From Paracoccaceae bacterium (GTDB lineage: Bacteria; Pseudomonadota; Alphaproteobacteria; Rhodobacterales; Rhodobacteraceae), in assembly GCA_003551745.1 (NCBI GenBank), contig PUNI01000225.1, positions 1 through 11,581 on the forward strand: a stretch of DNA of 11,581 nt, given 5' to 3'. The notes below the pieces were generated by a model. The model did not search any database and was not told the origin of the DNA. It worked only from the letters and a program-made list of their open reading frames with translations. Both the position numbers and the translations under genes were made by a program. Of this stretch, positions 1 to 5,936 are shown piece by piece (the first letter of the stretch is position 1; each line of letters opens with the position of its first letter).

Positions 1-258
1 CTCGTCCTGTTCGCGGTCATCTGGTTCATGGTGCTGTTCGTGGTACTGCCGCTGCAACTGACGACCCAGGGCGAGGCAGGCAAGGTGGAGCCCGGCACGC
101 CCGAATCCGCCCCGGTCGAACCGCATATCGGCCGCAAGGTGAAGGTCGTCACCGCCGTCGCGGTAGTGCTGTGGGGCCTGATCTCGGGGGTGATCGTCTC
201 GGGCTGGGTCAGCGTGGCAGATTTCGATATCTCGGGCTGGCTGGGCGCGCCGTCCTGA
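1..258 (+). CDS. DUF1467 family membrane protein (3' part)
   Basis: The frame is open from the first base and ends at TGA 256-258, giving 85 residues; the true start lies just outside the window. Two hydrophobic segments are visible, one at the very N-terminus (LVLFAVIWFMVLFVVLPLQL) and one near residues 49-66, joined by a polar linker carrying TQGEAG and PGTPESAP. This layout matches the small alphaproteobacterial DUF1467 inner-membrane proteins, which are about 90-100 residues long, so only a few residues are probably missing. The molecular function of the family is not known. From general knowledge of Rhodobacterales genomes it often lies near mce (methylmalonyl-CoA epimerase), which cannot be checked here. 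It converges on the nitroreductase gene. Confidence 0.85.
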   Translation, partial: LVLFAVIWFMVLFVVLPLQLTTQGEAGKVEPGTPESAPVEPHIGRKVKVVTAVAVVLWGLISGVIVSGWVSVADFDISGWLGAPS

Positions 259-285
259 CACGGGCGCTGGCGCGGGCTGCCAGTG

Positions 286-346
286 CACCATCGAGGGCAC
301 CATCGAGGTCACTCCGCCATCCAGGTCACTCCGCCATCCAGGTCAC
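286..346. repeat. two adjacent short tandem duplications
   Basis: A 12-bp unit, caccatcgaggg, starts at 286 and recurs at 298 (11 of 12 bases). It is followed directly by a 17-bp unit, aggtcactccgccatcc, at 306-322 and 323-339, with a further partial copy (aggtcac) at 340-346. The repeats occupy the gap between two convergent genes. The 17-bp unit overlaps the last codons and stop codon of the nitroreductase gene, so the end of that gene has been copied outward past its own stop. The pattern looks like replication slippage. Confidence 0.9.
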
Positions 347-904
347 GATGCGGTCCAGATCGGGGCGCGGGCGCTCGGGCGGCGCCACCGTCTCGGTGCC
401 GATGAAGATCAGCCCGGCAAGGAATTCCCGCGCGTCGAGGCCAAGCCCCTCGGCGCAGAACACCGGATCATGCGCGGCCCAGCCGGTGAGCCAGTTCGCC
501 CCCCAGCCGGCGGCGAGCGCGGCGTTCAGAAGCGCGAGGCAGACCGCCCCGGCCGAGAGATGCTGCTCGATCACCGGGATCGTTTCGGAGGGTTTCGGCG
601 CGGCGACGACCGCCACGGCCAGATGGGCGTCACCATACTGGCGGACGCCCTTCTCGACCTTCTCGGGCGCGACCCCGAGCGCGGGCGCGCGTGCGGCGGC
701 GAGCCCGGCAAGCCGCTGCAGCGCCGGGCGTTCCAGCACGATGAAGCGCCAGGGCTCGAGTTTGCCGTGATCGGGGCTGCGGGCCGCGGCCTGCAGGATT
801 GGCTGCAGCGCGGCGCGGTCGGGCGCCGGCGGGCCGAGGGTCTTCGCGGGGCGCGAGCGCCGGCGCAGCAGGAAATCGAGGGCGGCGGGATCGGGGGCGG
901 GCAT
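326..904 (-). CDS. nitroreductase family protein, YdjA-like
   Basis: Predicted 192-residue FMN-dependent NAD(P)H oxidoreductase of the nitroreductase superfamily, YdjA-like group; the physiological substrate is unknown. Family hallmarks are an N-terminal RRRSRPAKTL stretch (residues 14-23; Arg/Ser residues of this kind contact FMN phosphate), the RSPDHGKLEPWRF segment (42-54) typical of YdjA-like proteins, GWGANWLTGW (133-142), and GLIFIGT (164-170) before the C-terminal RPRPDLDRIV. The length is normal for the family. The ATG at 904 was chosen because GGAG (914-911 on this strand) lies 6 nt upstream and the protein starts as its homologues do; the open frame further upstream is Pro/Arg-rich and not protein-like. 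It diverges from the DUF167 gene across a 74-bp gap. Its 3' end lies in a tandem repeat. Confidence 0.92.
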   Translation of the reverse strand: MPAPDPAALDFLLRRRSRPAKTLGPPAPDRAALQPILQAAARSPDHGKLEPWRFIVLERPALQRLAGLAAARAPALGVAPEKVEKGVRQYGDAHLAVAVVAAPKPSETIPVIEQHLSAGAVCLALLNAALAAGWGANWLTGWAAHDPVFCAEGLGLDAREFLAGLIFIGTETVAPPERPRPDLDRIVTWMAE

Positions 905-929
905 CTTGTTCTCCGGCAGGGGTCGCGCG

Positions 930-951
930 ACATGTAACCTTGGGTGCATGT
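930..951. promoter_or_regulatory. 22-bp imperfect dyad in a divergent promoter gap
   Basis: ACATG (930-934) and CATGT (947-951) are perfect inverted arms, with inner partial symmetry (CC/GG at 938-939 and 942-943, A/T at 936 and 945). In all, 8 of 11 base pairs are symmetric. The centre (940/941) is almost exactly midway between the nitroreductase start (904) and the DUF167 start (979). The shape fits an operator for a dimeric regulator acting on one or both genes. No regulator gene is visible nearby, so this is an inference from position and symmetry alone. Confidence 0.4.
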
Positions 952-978
952 TCCGGCCAGCAGAGGAAAGTGTGGGCG

Positions 979-1239
979 ATGGCAGCGGACCGGCAGGCAG
1001 GCGCATCGGGCCGCAGCGTCAGGGTGCGGGTGACGCCGCGCGCGCGGCGGACCGAGGTACGCCCCGCCCCCAAAGGCGTGCCGGCCGAATTTCAGGTGCT
1101 GGTGACGGTGCCGCCGGAAGACGGCAAGGCCAACAAGGCGGTCATCGCAGCGCTGAGCGGAGCATTCGGCGTCGCGCCGAGCCGCATCCGGCTCCTGCGG
1201 GGCGCGAAGGCGCGCGACAAGCTGTTCCGGATCGACTGA
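979..1239 (+). CDS. DUF167 (YggU-like) family protein
   Basis: An 86-residue protein of the DUF167/YggU family (Pfam PF02594), a widespread small alpha/beta fold whose cellular role is not established. The recognisable core is VRVTPRARRTEV, then PPEDGKANKAVIAALSGAF, then SRIRLLRGAKARDKLFRI at the C-terminus. The GKANKA and SR.R...G...R.K pattern defines the family. The ATG at 979 is preceded by GAGGAAAG (963-970) at good spacing; an upstream in-frame ATG would overlap the divergent nitroreductase gene and adds only Arg/Gly-rich sequence. In alphaproteobacteria a DUF167 gene often sits after a YggT gene, which is not the case here. It ends 4 bp short of the convergent hypothetical gene. Confidence 0.93.
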   Translation: MAADRQAGASGRSVRVRVTPRARRTEVRPAPKGVPAEFQVLVTVPPEDGKANKAVIAALSGAFGVAPSRIRLLRGAKARDKLFRID

Positions 1240-1243
1240 CGGA

Positions 1244-1489
1244 TCAGCCGGACTTGGAGGGCGCCCGCAGACGATACATGCCTTCGGGGAGGTTCAGCGC
1301 CGCGCCGATGTCGCGCACCTGCCCGAGCGACAGGGTGATCCGGTTCACGCGGTCCTCGCGCGGGTCGAACTGCTCGATGGTGACGCAATCCTCGAAGACA
1401 TGCACGGTGACGTCCTCCTGCAGAGGCGTGCCGTCCTCGTCCATCAGGGTGATCACGGTGGCGTCGAAGTCGTGCTCGATGGTGAACAT
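1244..1489 (-). CDS. conserved small hypothetical protein
   Basis: An 81-residue acidic protein beginning MFTIEHDFDATVITLMDEDG, with a predicted mainly beta N-terminal half, then FEDCVTIEQFDPREDRVNRI and a C-terminal LSLGQVRDIGAALNLPEG segment. I recognise it only as a type of short hypothetical found in Rhodobacterales; no function is known to me. It has no signal peptide or membrane segment and only one Cys. A GTG at 1495 would add two residues (MT); neither start has a clear ribosome binding site. It begins 3-9 nt after the DCC gene stop (TAG 1501-1499), so it is probably co-transcribed and translationally coupled with that gene. Coding status is supported by its plausible composition and tight spacing. 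Confidence 0.8.
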   Translation of the reverse strand: MFTIEHDFDATVITLMDEDGTPLQEDVTVHVFEDCVTIEQFDPREDRVNRITLSLGQVRDIGAALNLPEGMYRLRAPSKSG

Positions 1490-1498
1490 CGTCACAGT

Positions 1499-1909
1499 CT
1501 AGCGCGCCGCGTGCCGATCGGAAAGCGCGCAGCGCCGGCGCCGATCGAGCGCAAACAGTGCCGGCGCCAGCGCGTGCTCGTAGATGACGCTCGCCAGCGG
1601 ACGGATCATGGGCAGGCTGACGAGCCAGGCCAGCCGGCGCATCCGCGGCAAGGCCTGCCAGAGCGCCACGAAAGCCGGCAGCCCGACCAGCAATTCGTCG
1701 CCGCGGCGCAGATGCAGCCGCCGGCGCGCGGCCTCGGCGCTGACGCCCCAGCGCGCGAGATCGGCCGCGTTCAGATCCTCGAACTCGAGCGCTGCGCCGG
1801 TGCGGGTAGCCGCCCGGCGGTAGGCTGCGATCTCGCGCGAACAGATCGGGCAGTCGCCATTGTAGAGCACGACGGGCGTGGCGTCGGCGTGGATCGTCTC
1901 GTCTGTCAT
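1499..1909 (-). CDS. DCC family thiol-disulfide oxidoreductase-like protein (DUF393)
   Basis: A 136-residue protein of the DCC family (DUF393, PF04134), named after the conserved DxxCxxC-type motif near the N-terminus. Here it reads YNGDCPICSREIAAYRR (from about residue 16), giving a thioredoxin-like CPIC pair. The family is annotated as putative thiol-disulfide oxidoreductases, but biochemical proof is thin. The rest fits the family: DLNAADLARWGVSAEAARRR, then a GLPAFVALWQALPRMRRLAWL segment and an Arg-rich tail with a terminal Cys region (RRRRCALSDRH). The ATG at 1909 gives the normal length; an upstream in-frame start at 1987 adds 26 residues that do not look conserved, and no good Shine-Dalgarno is seen for either. 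It is the first gene of a pair with the small hypothetical, and diverges from the M48 gene. Confidence 0.9.
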   Translation of the reverse strand: MTDETIHADATPVVLYNGDCPICSREIAAYRRAATRTGAALEFEDLNAADLARWGVSAEAARRRLHLRRGDELLVGLPAFVALWQALPRMRRLAWLVSLPMIRPLASVIYEHALAPALFALDRRRRCALSDRHAAR

Positions 1910-1927
1910 CGCGAGAAGGCTAGGACG

Positions 1928-1949
1928 CGGGCTGGCGGCGGCCAGCCCG
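1928..1949. promoter_or_regulatory. GC-rich hairpin upstream of the DCC gene
   Basis: A perfect 9-bp inverted repeat, cgggctggc (1928-1936) and gccagcccg (1941-1949), with a 4-base loop. It lies 18 bp ahead of the DCC start codon, probably in its 5' untranslated region, within the 149-bp gap to the divergent M48 gene. It could be a leader hairpin or an operator. No T-run follows it on either strand, and no + strand gene ends near it, so a terminator role is unlikely. I see no convincing -35/-10 pair in this gap. Confidence 0.4.
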
Positions 1950-2058
1950 GTTACACACCCGCGTGAAATGGCCAGACTTGCCTGCATGCCGGGCTGCGCG
2001 AGCCGATTGCCGGCGCTATGCTCCGCGCGGTCGGAGCAGCCGGAGGCATCGCCGCGCC

Positions 2059-2784
2059 ATGCGTCGCATTCTGTTTTTGTGTCTCGCCGCGCTGCTGACG
2101 GCCTGCGTGCCGCTGCCGCTCGAGCCCGACCGCCCGCCTCCGGCAGCCCGTGTGGAGACCGGCCCGCGGCTCGACACGCAGACGTCTGCTGCGAACTTCG
2201 CGCAGGTTGTGGACACGATGGAGCCGGTGATCACCTCGGAGTGCCGCGCCCGCGCGCCGCGCAGCAACTGCGACTTCATGATCGTGGTCGACACGCGGCC
2301 CGGCCTGCCCCCCAACGCCTTCCAGACGCTCGACCGCTCGGGCCGGCCGGTGATCGGCTTCACCGCCTCGCTGCTGGCCGATGCGCGCAACACCGACGAG
2401 CTGGCCTTCATCCTGGGCCATGAGGCCGCCCATCACATCGAGGGCCACATTCCGCGCCGCATCGAGCAGGCGCGCACCGGCGCGCTGATCGCGGGGGCCC
2501 TGGCCGCGCTCACCGGGCTCGACGATGCCTCGGTCGAGCGCGTCGCCGGGATCGGCGCCGAGATCGCCGCGCGCCGCTTCACGCCGCAGCTGGAGCTGGA
2601 GGCCGACCGGCTGGGCACCGTGCTGGCCTGGCAGGCCGGGTTCGATCCCGAGCGCGGCGCCCGTTTCTTCGAGCGCATCCCCGATCCGGGCAATGCCTTC
2701 CTCGCCACCCACCCGCCCAACGCGCAGCGCCAAGCGGTGGTGCGCAACACCCTGTCGCGGCTGCGTGCGGGCGGCGACGTTTGA
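2059..2784 (+). CDS. M48 family metalloprotease, lipoprotein
   Basis: A 241-residue predicted periplasmic zinc protease anchored as a lipoprotein. The signal peptide is MRRILFLCLAALLTAC with lipobox L-T-A-C, so Cys16 would be the acylated residue. The zinc site is HEAAHH (His121, Glu122, His125) inside GHEAAHHIEGH, with the third ligand in ELEADRLG (Glu179-Asp183), which is the M48 arrangement. A late THPPNAQR segment (before the C-terminus) is also typical of M48 proteins of the BepA/LoiP kind. Such proteases degrade or help assemble outer-membrane proteins; the substrate here is unknown. There is no TPR domain. The ATG at 2059 is chosen for the lipoprotein signal; ggagg at 2042-2046 lies 12 nt upstream, a little far. 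An upstream ATG at 1963 would bury the signal peptide. Confidence 0.93.
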   Translation: MRRILFLCLAALLTACVPLPLEPDRPPPAARVETGPRLDTQTSAANFAQVVDTMEPVITSECRARAPRSNCDFMIVVDTRPGLPPNAFQTLDRSGRPVIGFTASLLADARNTDELAFILGHEAAHHIEGHIPRRIEQARTGALIAGALAALTGLDDASVERVAGIGAEIAARRFTPQLELEADRLGTVLAWQAGFDPERGARFFERIPDPGNAFLATHPPNAQRQAVVRNTLSRLRAGGDV

Positions 2785-2794
2785 TCTGGGTCAT

Positions 2795-2847
2795 GGTGGC
2801 CGGCCGGCGGTCGTGAGAGGTCGGGAACGCGCTGCCCGCCGGCCACC
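2795..2847. repeat. inverted repeat between the M48 and DUF6455 genes
   Basis: ggtggccggc (2795-2804) and gccggccacc (2838-2847) are perfect 10-bp arms separated by 33 bp, starting 10 bp after the M48 stop. It could form a stem in the transcript or act as a spaced binding site. The long loop and lack of a T-run argue against a simple intrinsic terminator, so the M48 and DUF6455 genes may still be read together. Confidence 0.5.
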
Positions 2848-2864
2848 CACCGGCAGAGCGACGC

Positions 2865-2884
2865 TGCGGAAGGGGAGGTCCGCA
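2865..2884 (+). promoter_or_regulatory. ribosome binding site in a hairpin loop (DUF6455 gene)
   Basis: tgcgga (2865-2870) and tccgca (2879-2884) form a 6-bp stem whose 8-base loop, aggggagg, holds the Shine-Dalgarno sequence for the ATG at 2888. The strong GGAGG and its spacing fix the start of the DUF6455 gene. Whether the hairpin affects translation is not known. Confidence 0.5.
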
Positions 2885-2887
2885 CCG

Positions 2888-3160
2888 ATGCCCGACACAT
2901 ATCCCGACACATGCGCGGTCACCGGCAACGGCGCCGGCGTGCTTCTGCACCGGATGGCCGAGACCGTGGAGGTCGATCTCGCCGAGGCGCTGCTCACGGG
3001 CCGGCTCGACGGGGAGACCTTCTGCGCCGCGCGCGACAGCTGCAGTGCCTGCCCGGAGGCCGCGCGCTGCGGTGCCTGGATCGAGGCCATGCCGAGTGCC
3101 ACCCCGGCCACGCCCCACTACTGCCGCAACCGCTCCCTGATGGCCCGCCTGCGCGGCTGA
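2888..3160 (+). CDS. DUF6455 family Cys-rich small protein
   Basis: A 90-residue soluble protein with seven cysteines. The core VLLHRMAETVEVDLAEALLT, then RLDGETFCAARDSCSACPEA and RCGAWIEAM, ending in HYCRNRSLMARL, matches the DUF6455 family of Rhodobacterales. The C-x2-C, RC and late YC positions look like a metal or iron-sulfur cluster site. That is an inference; the family has no established function. There is no signal peptide. The start is set by an exceptionally strong GGAGG 9 nt upstream. A longer upstream open frame in the same phase overlaps the M48 gene and is Arg/Ser-rich, so it was discarded. The gene lies 103 bp after the M48 gene and 78 bp before the RAM-domain gene, all on the + strand. 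Confidence 0.85.
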   Translation: MPDTYPDTCAVTGNGAGVLLHRMAETVEVDLAEALLTGRLDGETFCAARDSCSACPEAARCGAWIEAMPSATPATPHYCRNRSLMARLRG

Positions 3161-3238
3161 TCCGCCGCCACCAAGTTGGTCGTGGCATCCCCCCCGGGGC
3201 GGGGTTAGTCTGCGCTCGGCTCATTGCGGGAGGTGCCC

Positions 3239-3475
3239 ATGCGCTGCGTCTTCGTCCAGGTCCGCTGCACACCCGGCCGCACCTATGAGGTGGCCGACGC
3301 GATCTATGATCGCGAGGTGGTCTCGGAGCTCTATTCCACCTCGGGCGAGTTCGACCTGATCGCAAAGGTCTACATTCCCGACGGCGAGGACATCGGCCAC
3401 TATCTCAACGACCGGCTGTTCGACATCCCCGGCATCAGCCGGACGCTGACCACCATGACCTTCAAGGCGTTCTGA
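3239..3475 (+). CDS. stand-alone Lrp/AsnC ligand-binding (RAM) domain protein
   Basis: A 78-residue protein consisting only of the alpha-beta RAM domain (Lrp/AsnC C-terminal ligand-binding domain), without the helix-turn-helix of full regulators. It starts [20 protein letters not shown], followed by [19 protein letters not shown] (the conserved S/T-G-x-x-D-L turn at about residues 35-40) and ends [14 protein letters not shown]. Such proteins usually form dimers or higher rings and can bind amino acids or other small ligands, but they cannot bind DNA on their own. The ATG at 3239 has GGGAGG (3228-3233) about 5 nt upstream; a TTG at 3224 is possible but overlaps that site. Its stop is 2 nt before the SDR start, so the two are very probably co-translated. 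Confidence 0.92.
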   Translation: MRCVFVQVRCTPGRTYEVADAIYDREVVSELYSTSGEFDLIAKVYIPDGEDIGHYLNDRLFDIPGISRTLTTMTFKAF

Positions 3476-3477
3476 CG

Positions 3478-4221
3478 ATGGCGGCTGCCGGAACGCTTCT
3501 GGTGACCGGGGCGAGCGGCGGCATCGGCCGCGCGGTGGCCGCGCGCTTTCTGGATGCCGGCTGGAACGTGGCGCTGCTCGCGCGGCGCGCGGAGGCGCTG
3601 CAGGCGCTGGCCGAGGGGCGGCCGGGCGCGCTCGCCCTGCCCTGCGACGTTACCCGCGAGGCCGAGGTCGAGGCCGCCTTCGCCGCCGCGCTGGAGCGGT
3701 TCGGGCGGCTGGACGTGCTGTTCAACAACGCCGGCATCTTCCCGCCCTCCGGGCCGATCGACGAGCTGGAACTGGCCGACTGGCAGCGCGCGGTGGACGT
3801 GAACCTCACCGGCATGTTCCTTGCCGCCCGCGCCGCCTTCCGCATCATGCGCCGGCAATCGCCCCGGGGCGGGCGGATCATCAACAACGGCTCGATCTCG
3901 GCGCATGCGCCGCGGCCCGGTTCGGTGGGCTACACCGCCACCAAGCACGCGGTCACCGGGCTGACACGCACGCTGGCGCTGGACGGCCGGCCCTTCGACA
4001 TCGCCTGCGGGCAGATCGACATCGGCAACGCCCTGACCGACATGGCCGAGAAGATGACCCGGGGCGTGCCCCAGGCCGACGGAAGCGTCCGCGTCGAGCC
4101 GGTGATGGACGTGGCCGCGGTGGTGGATGCCGTCGAGACCATGGCGCGGATGCCGGCGGGCGCCAATGTGCTGTTCCTGACCGTGATGGCCACCGGCATG
4201 CCCTTCGTCGGGCGCGGCTGA
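3478..4221 (+). CDS. SDR family NAD(P)-dependent oxidoreductase
   Basis: A 247-residue classical short-chain dehydrogenase/reductase, of full family length. The Rossmann nucleotide-binding motif is TGASGGIG (10-17), the adenine-ring contact Asp57 is in CDVT, the NNAG motif is at 83-86, Asn109 is in VNLTG, and the catalytic set is Ser139, Tyr152 and Lys156 (YTATK). Arg36-Arg37 follow the second beta strand where NAD-specific enzymes usually have Asp, which suggests NADP(H). The substrate cannot be predicted. It begins 2 nt after the RAM-domain gene, so it lacks its own promoter. Its end is 6 bp from the convergent TIGR02186 gene. Confidence 0.95.
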   Translation: MAAAGTLLVTGASGGIGRAVAARFLDAGWNVALLARRAEALQALAEGRPGALALPCDVTREAEVEAAFAAALERFGRLDVLFNNAGIFPPSGPIDELELADWQRAVDVNLTGMFLAARAAFRIMRRQSPRGGRIINNGSISAHAPRPGSVGYTATKHAVTGLTRTLALDGRPFDIACGQIDIGNALTDMAEKMTRGVPQADGSVRVEPVMDVAAVVDAVETMARMPAGANVLFLTVMATGMPFVGRG

Positions 4222-4227
4222 CGGGGC

Positions 4228-5022
4228 TCAGGTGCGCAGGAGCCGGAAGGCGGCCGAGGCGGCCCAGCCGGCCAGCACGGCGATAGCCACCGCCAGGAGC
4301 CCATAGGCGAACGGCTGCTGCTGCGCGAGGTTGTAGAGCCAGCGCTCCACGCCCGCCTTGCGCACGTCGATCCCGGTCTCGAATCGGTCGACGACCTCGC
4401 CGTCGCGGGTCAGGAATACGCGCACCGCATAGACGCCTTCGGTGAGGTTTGCCGGCAGCGCCACGGTGGTGCGGAACAGCGTGTCGCGGGTGACCAGAAC
4501 GCCCCCCTCGTCGAGCCGGTAGAGCCCGGCCTCGGTGCGCAACCGGATCAGCGCCTCGGTGAAGACAGGCGCATCGGCGACTGCGGCCAGCGCACCGATC
4601 GCCCGGATCGCGAGCGGGATCGAGATGCGGAAGCGCAGATCCTCGGTCGCCGACAGCGCCACCGGCAACGGCGCACTGGTCGCCACGCTGTAGAAGGTCG
4701 GCGCCCGGCTGACCCGCACCTCCTCGACATTGACCCAGATGCCCATGCGCCGGGCCTTGCGCCAGACCGACAGCGGCCGGCTCGGCCCCTCTACGGTGAC
4801 GATGACCGACAGCGGGCCGGCGTCCTCGGGGACCGGCCCGTCGCGGAACACAGCGCCGAAGATGAGGATCTCGGAGCCCTCGAAGGTGGCGGTGAGCGCG
4901 ACGTTGCGCTGGCTCAGATCGGCCAGCACCGCCTCGGCCCGCGCCGCGAGGGGCGCGAGCAGCACGAGCAGCAGCGCCAGACCCCACCTGATCGGCCCAC
5001 ACCTGATCGGCGCCCGCCTCAT
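4228..5022 (-). CDS. TIGR02186 family membrane-anchored protein
   Basis: A 264-residue protein of the alphaproteobacterial TIGR02186 family (Pfam Alph_Pro_TM, PF09608), function unknown. It has an N-terminal signal sequence (hydrophobic 14-26, likely cleavage after ARA at about 29), a large beta-rich region expected in the periplasm containing VVTVEGPSRPLSVWRKARRMGIW-like family sequence (about 74-96) and NLTEGVYAVRVFLTRDG (192-208), and one C-terminal membrane helix (about 239-260) with a short basic tail. Its ATG overlaps the TauE/SafE stop as ATGA (5022-5019), so the two are translationally coupled. That pairing suggests it works with the transporter, perhaps as a periplasmic partner. An in-frame 15-bp duplication lies in the signal peptide coding region. 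Confidence 0.9.
   Translation of the reverse strand: MRRAPIRCGPIRWGLALLLVLLAPLAARAEAVLADLSQRNVALTATFEGSEILIFGAVFRDGPVPEDAGPLSVIVTVEGPSRPLSVWRKARRMGIWVNVEEVRVSRAPTFYSVATSAPLPVALSATEDLRFRISIPLAIRAIGALAAVADAPVFTEALIRLRTEAGLYRLDEGGVLVTRDTLFRTTVALPANLTEGVYAVRVFLTRDGEVVDRFETGIDVRKAGVERWLYNLAQQQPFAYGLLAVAIAVLAGWAASAAFRLLRT
4985..5011. repeat. 15-bp tandem duplication in the TIGR02186 signal peptide
   Basis: cacctgatcggc occurs at 4985-4996 and again at 5000-5011, with a period of 15 bp. In the protein this gives two PIR-x-G units in a row (residues 5-9 and 10-14). It lengthens the basic n-region of the signal peptide without breaking the frame. Confidence 0.85.
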
Positions 5023-5936
5023 CGCCGCGCCTCGATGATCGTGTAGAGCTCGTCCGGCGTCAGCACGAGGTCGAGCGCGATGCGCCCCGCCACCGCGAGC
5101 ACCATCAGCGCGAGCAGGATCCGCAACTGCTCGGCGTTCAGCTTCACCCCCAGCCGGGTGCCCACCTGCGCCCCGATGACGCCACCGAGGATCAGCACCA
5201 GCGCCAGCACGATGTCGACGCCGCGGGTGGTGGCGGCATGCATGACGGTGGTGAAGGCCGCCACGAAGATCACCTGATAGAGCGAGGTCCCCACCACCAC
5301 CTTGGTCGGCATCCCAAGCAGATAGATCATCGCCGGCACCATCAGGAAACCGCCGCCCACGCCCATGATCGCCGCCAGCACCCCCACCACGGCGCCCACC
5401 AGCACCGGCGGGATGACGCTGATGTAGAGGCCCGAGGTGCGGAACTTCATCTTCAGCGGCAGGTTGTGCACCCAGAGATGCTGGTGGAGCCGGCGGCGCG
5501 GCGCGTCGGGGCGGCGGCTGCGGCCGAAGGCGCGCAGGCTCTCGTTCAGCATCACCAGCCCGATCACGCCGAGGAAGATCACATAGGAGAGCTGCACCAG
5601 AAGCTCGGTCTGGCCGAGCTGGCGCATCAGGTTGAACAGCCAGATGCCGAGCCCCGCACCCAGGATGCCGCCCAGGAGCAGCACGTTGCCCATGCGCAGA
5701 TCGACGTTGCGCCGCTTCAGATGGGCCAGCACCCCCGACACCGAGGAGGCCACCACCTGGTTCACGCCGGTGGCCACCGCCACGGTGGAGGGGATGCCGA
5801 TGAAGAGCAGAAGCGGCGTGATCAGAAAGCCGCCGCCGACGCCGAACATTCCCGACAAAAGCCCCGCCACGCCGCCGATGCCCAGCAGCACGAAGACATT
5901 CGCCGTTACCTCGGCGATGGGCAGGTAGATCTGCAC
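5019..5936 (-). CDS. TauE/SafE family sulfite or sulfoacetate-type exporter
   Basis: A 305-residue multi-spanning membrane protein of the TauE/SafE (former DUF81) family. Members export sulfite, sulfoacetate or related anions; the substrate here is not shown by sequence. The family's internal two-fold repeat is clear: SGMFGVGGGFLITPLL (28-43) and AIMGVGGGFLMVPAMI (189-204), each opening a bundle of about four helices. A polar loop of about 135-165 (Arg- and His-rich) lies between the halves. The start is taken as GTG 5936 (VQIYLPIAEV), which matches how homologues begin. A GTG/ATG much further upstream would add 72 Arg/Gly-rich residues with no membrane character. The Shine-Dalgarno is weak. 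It overlaps TIGR02186 by ATGA, making a two-gene operon. Confidence 0.93.
   Translation of the reverse strand: MQIYLPIAEVTANVFVLLGIGGVAGLLSGMFGVGGGFLITPLLLFIGIPSTVAVATGVNQVVASSVSGVLAHLKRRNVDLRMGNVLLLGGILGAGLGIWLFNLMRQLGQTELLVQLSYVIFLGVIGLVMLNESLRAFGRSRRPDAPRRRLHQHLWVHNLPLKMKFRTSGLYISVIPPVLVGAVVGVLAAIMGVGGGFLMVPAMIYLLGMPTKVVVGTSLYQVIFVAAFTTVMHAATTRGVDIVLALVLILGGVIGAQVGTRLGVKLNAEQLRILLALMVLAVAGRIALDLVLTPDELYTIIEARR

Noticed and set aside
286..346. Short repeats as a CRISPR array
   Set aside because: The copies are directly adjacent with no spacers and only two full units each; no cas genes are in the window.
2017..2022. A TATGCT -10-like hexamer upstream of the M48 gene
   Set aside because: No matching -35 element at 16-18 bp spacing.
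3176..3210. TTGGTC and TTAGTC as a promoter for the RAM-domain gene
   Set aside because: The spacer is 23 bp and both hexamers are poor matches.
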